64,000 bases of DNA, from NCBI GenBank assembly GCA_018398815.1, contig CM031616.1:73150116-73214115 (forward strand), in the 5' to 3' direction. The notes under the pieces are model-generated. The model was not told the DNA's origin and made no database searches. It saw nothing but the letters and a program-made list of their open reading frames with translations. Each line of letters opens with the position of its first letter. The first letter of the stretch is position 1. Shown piece by piece: positions 50,201 through 58,990 of this stretch. The DNA is from Conus ventricosus. Lineage: Eukaryota > Mollusca > Gastropoda > Neogastropoda > Conidae. Made by a program: the position numbers and the translations under genes.

Positions 50201-52881
50201 TTTATATATTTTGGAAGGGGCAGTAACCCTAATACAGGAAATTGACTAGGAAGTGGAGTTATATACCCATCCTAGCACCTGTCCCAACTTTCGATTCAAT
50301 GAGGGCATTGAAAAACAAGAGTAGGGGGCAGATGTGGAGAAGTGAAGAAAAGTTACTTACGATTTTTTCAGCCATTATTACAAGAGAAATCACTCTTAAC
50401 AAACGAATGACGTCAAACCTTTAATCATAAAGATCAGATTGTAGATCCAAAATAGTATACGTTTCCATGGAAGATAGGTAAATATAAGTTATATCGAAAC
50501 AAGCAAACATTTAAGCTGTTTTTAGTTCAAACATAAATCATACATCAATAACGAAAATATCAACGAAGAAGAGAAATCAATTATTTGGGAATATAAATTT
50601 TGATACAGTTGCTAAGGGTTAGTTGCTACGATGATTTACTTGTTTACATTTCGTTTTAGGAACGAAGACAAGCAAATCATCGGAAACTTGATTAAGTTTC
50701 ATTTAACAGTTGTTGGTTAGGATTTGATTATTATATTGCATTTATCGATAGTTTGTTATAGTATTATTTTTGCTTCGATGTCATGTTGGTAGGATGATGT
50801 CGTAGAGTTGGTCGTTAGATTTGTTTCGATGTTATGTTGTTAGGGTGATGTGGTACTGTTGGTCGTCCGATCAATTGACGACGAGCATGTATAAAAGGAG
50901 AGTGTGTTTGTGTGTTCAGGGTTGTTGTTCTTGCGCAGTTGTTCTTGCGCAGTTGTTCTTGCGTTGTTCTTGCTGACGGGTCTCGCTGACAGATGCTTGC
51001 TGACCATCCTTGCTGACATAAAAGAAGAGAAGCATCGATTCTGGTCTGGTCTCAAGATTGTTTGCCTGGCTGATCTGAGCGCTGGTTGCTTGCTGTCTCT
51101 GCTACTTCTATTGATCCACAACACCCAGCAGATTTAGTCTGCATGATTAATCTGTGCAAAGTGGCAGGCACGAAGATGAGATTGAGCATCCAACATATAT
51201 AAGATTGAAGTTGAAAATCCTTGGTTTCGATCGAGCTCTTGCCTTTGCCCTAAGTCCACTTTGCCACATTGGCAAAATCAGTTACATTATGTGTGGTGAA
51301 CCAGTCCTGGAAAAAGACCAGGATCTCTGGACCCTCTGCCTGTGGCAGATGAGTGATAAAACATCGACTTCTGACCAAAAAAAAAAAGAGAGAGAGAATA
51401 TTGCTTGTAACCCAGCTGACGAATGGACTCTCGATGGACACAGCCTGCTACACACACCATCATCTTTCTTTCTGCTGTCACAGCAGTTGATTTGAAATGA
51501 CCGCACCACATTTTCTACATGAAGTATGAAAATATCCAATCAAAATGAAACACATACAGCCATTGTCTTACCGTTAATACAAGGGCCACCCCATAAGTTC
51601 TTGGACGCGCAGAAACCCCTGACATCATAATTTCAATTTTTATATCATCATCACAAGCGATGTCATAATAGCTATGACACAAAAAATAATAAAAATCGTC
51701 AGAGCCAAATTTGTTCTAGACAGCAAAATGGATGGCAAGGGGGACGGTTTTCAAAGTGTTGCAGACAGCCTGTCTTGGAGATTTTCGTGCCATGATTTAT
51801 TATGACCATCTTCAGAGGAAGTCTTTCAAGGGAAGTTTTACAAGTCTGACAAACTCTTTTAGTGACAAGGCTCCATCATTATCCAAGGTACATAGGTGGT
51901 TCAAAGAATTTCAGTTTGGTACAATGTCGCAAGTCCTCGAATCACAGAGGATGAACTCAAGGATACTCTAAACCTTTCATCAGGAAGCTTAGACCGCATT
52001 CTTCGGCACAATCTCTCTGTACGGAAGCGTTGCGCCCGTTGGGTGCCCCACCAGCTGACTGGGGAGCAGATGAGGGCTAGGGTTGAATGGTGCCAGTTTA
52101 TGCTGCAAAAATTTGACGGAGGAAGATCACATAGGGTCTCCAATATCGTCACAGGTGACGAAACCTATGTTTACCAGTATGACCCCGAAACAAAGCAGCA
52201 GTCGTCAGTTTGGCTGTTTCCAGGGGAAACCCCACCTGTGAAATTTAAGAGATCAAGAAGCTGCACAAAGCAAATGATTGCAGTTTTCTTCGCAAGATCC
52301 GGCCATGTGACTACTGTACCACTTCTGGAAAGAAAGACAGTGAACGCTGAATGGTACATCAACACCTGCCTGCCAAAAGTGTTCGAGGCTTGGAGTGCAC
52401 GGCGACCACGGACCAGTAACCGCCACCTACTCCTCCACCACGACAACGCCAGCGCCCACACGGCAGCTGCAACTTTAGACTTCGTGCAAGAGAACAGCGT
52501 GCAGCTTGTCACTCATCCTCCGTATTCTCCTGACCTAGCCCCTTGTGACTTCTTTTTGTTCCCTCGTTTGAAAAAAAACAACTGAAAGGAAAGCCATTTG
52601 AGAGCTCTGAAGATGCCCGAGCGTTTGCAGAGGGCTTGATTCTGGTATACCTAAGTCGGAGTGGGCTGGGTGATGGATTCGTGTTTAGAAGGATGGAAAA
52701 GTGCATACATGCTGATGGAGGATACTGTGAAATGATGGGCTAGGTAAGAAATGCCAGTGTACCTGTTCCACAGAAAAATCAGAATTCTACACATCTTTTC
52801 ATAAAACAGCAATGTTCATGCTGTGAAAACTGGCAATTTTCATTCGAGACCTCACCCCTTCCCCCTAGAAAGAAACACACA

Positions 52882-52928
<47 letters not shown>

Positions 52929-53263
52929 TAAGCTCTCTCACACACACACAGAGTTCCAGGACAATGCCCCTGAGGGTGCACCCAGGGTGCAGGGAGACAG
53001 GCAGGAGAGGGCGAGTCACCTGGAATGATGAGCTTTCCTCTGGCATCAATGGTCCTGGCTCCACCTGGAATGACCAAGTTGGTCCCCAACTGTCTGCAAC
53101 ACACACCACACCCCCTCTACAGCACACTGGAGGGTGAGACACCCCCCACCCCCCACTACAGCACACTGAAGGGGTGAGACAGCAGGCACACACTACAGGG
53201 AGGGACAGAGAGTGGGAGGAGGGAAACAGTGACAGGGGGGTGAACTGGAGGGGAGGAGAGGAA

Positions 53264-53325
<62 letters not shown>

Positions 53326-56300
53326 GAAGGAAAGAGAGAGGGAGGAGACAGATGTAGTATTTCCAAGATCTACGTATTCCAAGTAGGAGACGTTGAGTCG
53401 CGCCGTCAAAGTTTACGTCGTTGCCACGCAGTCCCCGAGCGAGGCTCGCGTGAGAGTTATGTCCCTTGGACTTAGCAGACGACGATCGATGTCGAAGGTA
53501 ACCATACCACATCTCCCTTTCAAGTTAACTCAAACTTTTGAGTTGAAGGTAACCATACCACATCTCCCTTTCAAGTTAACTCAAACTTTTGAGTTTGAAT
53601 TCGAAATAAACATTAATTACTGGAACAACTTTAAACAACGTAACTTTTCCAATCTAACAAAGAACTTGGCTTGATTTGTTATAACAATACTTTCTCCTCC
53701 CTCTCTAGATTCAGTACTTGTTCACAAATTTAATTTCACTGGTTTCACAATTCGCCGTCCGAATCGAGAATATGTTCCTCTCTGGCCCACAGGAGTTGTT
53801 AGAGGAGAACTTTGGACTGAACTTCGTGGTGTGTATTGATGAGCAGTTGAACGTAAAGTGGGTGTACCAGTTGATGTGATTGGTTTTTCCTGTGTTGTTC
53901 CTGGCTGAACAACAATGGAAGGAGAACGCCCCTGTGGAGTATTTGGTACCGTCATTTCTGTGGGTGAGTTAGCTGATGATGACGAAACAGGGATGTGATC
54001 TTTCACGACTGGAGTAGCGATGATAGCACGTCTGTTACGCCTGATGATTCCCTGTGGTGTATTGACGATGAATGACCGGGGGTTATTTGAAGCTGAGATG
54101 ACTTCCCCATGTCGTTTCATGTCACGAATCCAAACAGGGTCTCCAATTTTCAGTGGCGGGAGATTTCTTGCAGCATGTCTGTCATCATAGTTTTCACGCT
54201 GTTTTTCTTTAATTTGGGCTTCTTTCTTTGCAACGGAGTCATAATCTGGTGTAGATGGTTTTAATATTTTGGGAATGACTGGAATTTTGGTTTGTAATTT
54301 CCTTCCCATGAGGAGTTCAGCAGGTGAGAACCCATTCCTGAGTGGGGATGCCCTGTACATGAGCAGTGCTATGTAAGGGTCTTTATTCTTTTTCAGGAGT
54401 TGCTTGAAGGTCCTGACTGCTCTCAGCTTCTCCATTTGTTTGTGGATATCTGGGTGAGCTTGTGACGTGTGTGAATCCGTACTCTGTTGCAAACTCTGAG
54501 AATTCATAGCTGGCAAATTGGGGTCCGTTGTCAGAGACAACAACATCCGGTATCCCGTGTGTGGCAAAGACAGATTTGATTTGATGTATGACAATAGTGC
54601 TGGTGAGTTTGCTGAGTAGCTTCACCTCCATCCATCTGGAGTAGTAATCCACAATGAGTAGATAGTTCTGACCATACAGTTCCAAGAGATCCATTCCCAA
54701 TCGTGACCATGGTCGATCAGGCAAAGATGAAGGAAGAAGAGGTTCCTTTTGTTCTGGCTGGTGAATAGCACAGGTATGACATTTTTTTTATCATGTCTTC
54801 AATGTCTGAAGTGATATTGGGCCACCAAACTGTTGAACGGGCAGACGCACAGCATTTTGTGATGCCAAGGTGCCCTTCATGGAGTCGTTCAGAACGTCGA
54901 GCCTCATAGATCTAGGAATAACCAAGCGGTCGTCAAACAGCAGTAGATCATCAACGATTGTGAAATGGGCTCTGTTCGTCCAGTATTGTTTAAGCATTGG
55001 GTTTTCAGGCATGTATGCTGGCCAACCGTTGACAACCGTATTCTCGAACTTGTGGTAGGATGTCGTCAGCTTTTTGTCCTTCACAAATTTCCTGAAGCTT
55101 TTTTAGTTGAAGCTGGCAAAACATCTATGCTTTGTTTTGCAAATTTTGTCACTTCATTGATCAGGTCTGAGTCGGCTGAGTTGTTGCTGCAAACAGGAGC
55201 TCTTGACAAAGCATCAGCAGTGATTTGAATTTTTCCTTGCACGTGGACGACTGTTGGGCTGTAGCGCATAAGTCTCAAGCGGAATCGTTGAATTCTTGGT
55301 GGCATCTTCCAGAGCTCTGTAGTAGTCAGAAGTGGCACAAGAGGCTTATGGTCGGTTTCTACAGTGAACTGAAGGCCCAGGACATAGTCGTTGAATCTCT
55401 CACATGCCCATGTTGATGCGAGAGCTTCTTTTTCTATCACTGCATATCTCTGTTCTGCATCACTGAGAGATCTTGAAATATAGGACACAGGTTTTCTTGT
55501 TCCATCTTCTTGAACCTGTGAGAGGACTGCTCCAATGCCATTGTTTGAGGCATCTGCTGCAACAATTGTTGTTTTCAGAGGGTCGTAGTGTGCCAGTACA
55601 GGTGGGGATGTAAGCAGGTCTTTGATCTGTTGAAATGCTGATTCTTGTGGTTCAAACCATGTCCAGGAGTTGTTCTTTTGAAGAAGTTGACGCAGTGGTG
55701 TGTTGACATCAGCAAGTTTCGGTATGTATTTTGCCAACTGATTCACCATCCCCATGAATCTTTGCAGCTCTGTGATATTTGTTGGAGCGGGAAATTTTTT
55801 TATGGCTTCCACTTTTTCCGGATCTGGGTGAACTCCATTCTCGTCAATGATATGTCCCAGGAATTTCACAGATTTCTTGGAAAATTCACACTTTTCATTA
55901 AGTGTTAGTCCCGCATCCTGACATCTCTGCAAAACTTCTCTAAGAATTTTGTCATGCGTAGCTTGGTCTTTCGCATGAATCAGTATGTCATCCATGTGGC
56001 AAATGACACCCTCCAAGTCAATCAGAATTTCAGTCATCATTTTCTGGAAGAATTCTGGTGCCGAGCTTATGCCAAATGGAAGGCGATTGAAGCAGAAACG
56101 ACCAAACGGCGTTATGAAAGTGGTGAGTAGTCTTGATTCAGGGACAAAGGGATTTGCCAAAAGCCGCTCTTGCAATCCAGTTTCGTAAAGATTTTACTCT
56201 GCCTAACTTTGCCAGGCTTTCTTCAACTGAGAACATTGGGTAGATTTCTCGTTGCACCGCTTTGTTGAGTTGTGTTAGGTCGACACAGATTCTGACTTTT

Positions 56301-58576
56301 TGATTCTTTTTGGGGACCACCACCATGCCCGAGCACCACTCTGTAGGCTCACTAACAGGGGATATGACGTTCAGTTTGAGCATGTTTTCAAGTTCATTTT
56401 TTACCTTTGGGAGCAGTGGGTGAGCTATTTTGCGTGGAGTGTAAATACAAGTGGGTTGCACATTCTCTTTGAGTTTGATTTTGTATTCTTTTTTTCGTTT
56501 GTCCTAGACCACTGAAGAGGTTTGGAAACTTTTTCTTGATTGGGTTATCCGGTAAAGGTGAGCTGGCAGAGTCTGTGATCGTGGTTTGTACTGAGTCAAA
56601 CCCTCTTTATCATGCCCAGTTCAAAGCATGCTTTCCTGCTCAAAAGAGAACACGATTGGTTTTTGAGCACATAGACTGTCTCTGTGATTTGTCTTCCATG
56701 GTAAGAGATTGAGGCCTTGAAGGCACCTACTGGTGACAATGTCGACCCCCTGGTCCACGTAAAATCTTGTTTGCAGTCTGGAGGTGTAACCCTTTAAGCC
56801 ATGGTTCATTGCTGCTGATGACTGAGACAGATGCTCCAGTGTCAAGTTTGAATGTGGTTGGATGACCATTGACGTTCAATGTTTCACTCCACATTTCATC
56901 AAAATCTCGTCGAGAGATCCAAGAAAAAATCTGAGTCCTCATGACTTCCTATTTGAAAATTGCATTCCAAAAAATAATCTGCCATGGCGTCAGTTTCATC
57001 AGAGAGTTCATGGATAGATTTTCTTCCTCTGCTGCGGCAGACTGCTTTAAAATGTCCTCTTTTCTGGCACAAGGTACAAATAGCATTTCTGGCAGGACAT
57101 TCATTTTTTGAATGGGGTTCTCGTCCACAGTAATAGCATTTCCTTTTCAGGTGTTGATCTTGTAGTTTTTGTTTTGTATAGTCTTGCTGGTTTATTGCAT
57201 TGACTGGTGGTCTGTCTCTGAGTAGAGGTTGGAATTCCCATCTGGTTTCAGCTTGTCTGCTGAGCTGAATCGCCATGGCAAGGGTTAATTTAGGCTTGGC
57301 TTGCAACTCTTCTGACAGTGAGTCATTTAGCACTCCAACAACGATTCTGTCACGTATAGTTCTTCTTTGAGTTTGCCGAATTCACATTCAGCAGCCAGCT
57401 TATGAAGATCTTGGATAAAGTTGTCGATAGGCTCTCCTGGTTTTTGCTTTCTCTGGTTAAACTTAGCTCTTTCCACAATTACGTTTTTCCTGTCACCAAA
57501 GTGACGATCGAGCTCCTGTTTTAACTCTTGGTAAGTTGTTTTAGTTTCATCAATTTGTAAAACAGTCAAAATATCGTCTGCTTGCTCACCCATAGCATAC
57601 AGGTAGACTGAGACTTGTTCTTGTCGATCTTTTGATGCAGCTGCGTTGCGTAATAGTAGCGGTCAAACCGTTGGGACCAAACTTTCCAGTTTGCTGCCGT
57701 TCCATCGAAAGGTTTGGGTAGGGGAAGATTTGTAGCTTGAGAGCGAGTGGTAGGTACATCATCGTGATTCATCTCGCCGCTGCCACCATGTAGTATTTCC
57801 AAGATCTACGTATTCCAAGTAGGAGACGTTGAGTCGCACCGTCAAAGTTTACGTCGTTGCCACGCAGTCCCCGAGCGAGGCTCGCATGAGAGTTATGTCC
57901 CTTGGACTTAGCAGACGACGATCGATGTCGAAGGTAACCATACCACAACAGAGACAACAGACAGAGAGAAACCAATGGTGAAAGAGAGAGAGAGAGCCAG
58001 TAAGAGCAGGTGAATGAGCAAGCGAGAGAGATAATTATACAGTAAGAGACAGACTGACAGACATGAGGGGAACGTATCTTTGTGCCCACGTCTCTTTGTG
58101 CCCACAGACGTATCTTTGAGCCCACGTCTCTTTGTTCCGTCTTTTTGTGCCCACGTCTAACCCTAACCCTATCCCTAACCCTATCCCTAACCCTAACTCT
58201 ATCCCTAACCCTATCCCTAACCACTTTATAGAGACGTGGGCACAAAGAGACGTGGGCACAAAGGGATGCTTCGGACATGAGCAAGCGAGAGAGATAATTA
58301 TACAGTAAGAGACAGACAGACAGACTGACAGACAAAAAGAGAGAGAAAGAGGAGACAGAGACAGAGAGAGAGGGGACAGAGAGAGAGAGAAACAGCAAGA
58401 GAGACAGACTAGCAAACGAGCCAGAGAGTGAGAGAGCAAGAGAGAGAGTGAGAGAAAGAGAATTTGTTCAGGCCACAGACTTGTATGTAACTAACCACGC
58501 ATACTTTAAATAATGCCCTTGAGTTACAAACACCCATATGCATTTCAGCGCCAATACAAACCAGACATATGCACAT

Positions 58577-58649
<73 letters not shown>

Positions 58650-58840
58650 CAGACAAAGAGAGAGAAAGAGAAAGAGAGAGAGACTGAAAAGAAAAGGCGC
58701 AGCCTGTGCCATATAGACCAGCCTACAGGTTATCAGTGTTGGATTCATACACAGGCACACACATCCTGTTTACTCTGTACTTCCCTCTGAATCATGATGG
58801 GATACTGAGTATGTGCATGTCAGTGTGCGTGCGTGCGTGC

Positions 58841-58921
<81 letters not shown>

Positions 58922-58939
58922 TGTGTGTGTGTGAGAAAG

Positions 58940-58990
<51 letters not shown>

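Larger units (their letters stand above)
42250..51268 (+). mobile_element. Gypsy-class LTR retrotransposon 1, decayed, 9 kb
   Basis: Two direct LTRs (42250-43191 and 50333-51268) starting TGTGG and ending CCACA, with a 4-bp TTGG duplication outside (42246-42249, 51269-51272). A primer-binding-like site TGGTTTGTCAGAAGTGGG starts at 43198 and a purine tract AGTAGGGGGCAGA precedes the 3' LTR. Coding order is gag, reverse transcriptase, RNase H, integrase, placing it in Gypsy/Metaviridae. All frames are broken. It lies in the intron between exons 2 and 3, antisense to CRMP, and carries a nested hAT. Confidence 0.92.
53353..57947 (-). mobile_element. Gypsy-class LTR retrotransposon 2, 4.6 kb, young
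   Basis: Two 159-bp LTRs (53353-53511, 57789-57947; minus orientation TGTGGTATGG...ACTACA) flanked by a 5-bp ACAGA duplication (53348-53352, 57948-57952). The LTRs differ at two positions. Inside, on the minus strand, follow a TGGTGGCAGCGGCGAG primer-site candidate, gag with two zinc knuckles, protease, reverse transcriptase, RNase H and integrase. A purine tract AAAGGGAGA precedes the 3' LTR. No envelope-like gene. It is inserted in the CRMP intron between exons 1 and 2 in the gene's own orientation. Confidence 0.96.

Noticed and set aside
58157..58221. A true chromosome end
   Set aside because: The block is short, degenerate, flanked by inverted repeats and followed by unique sequence on both sides.
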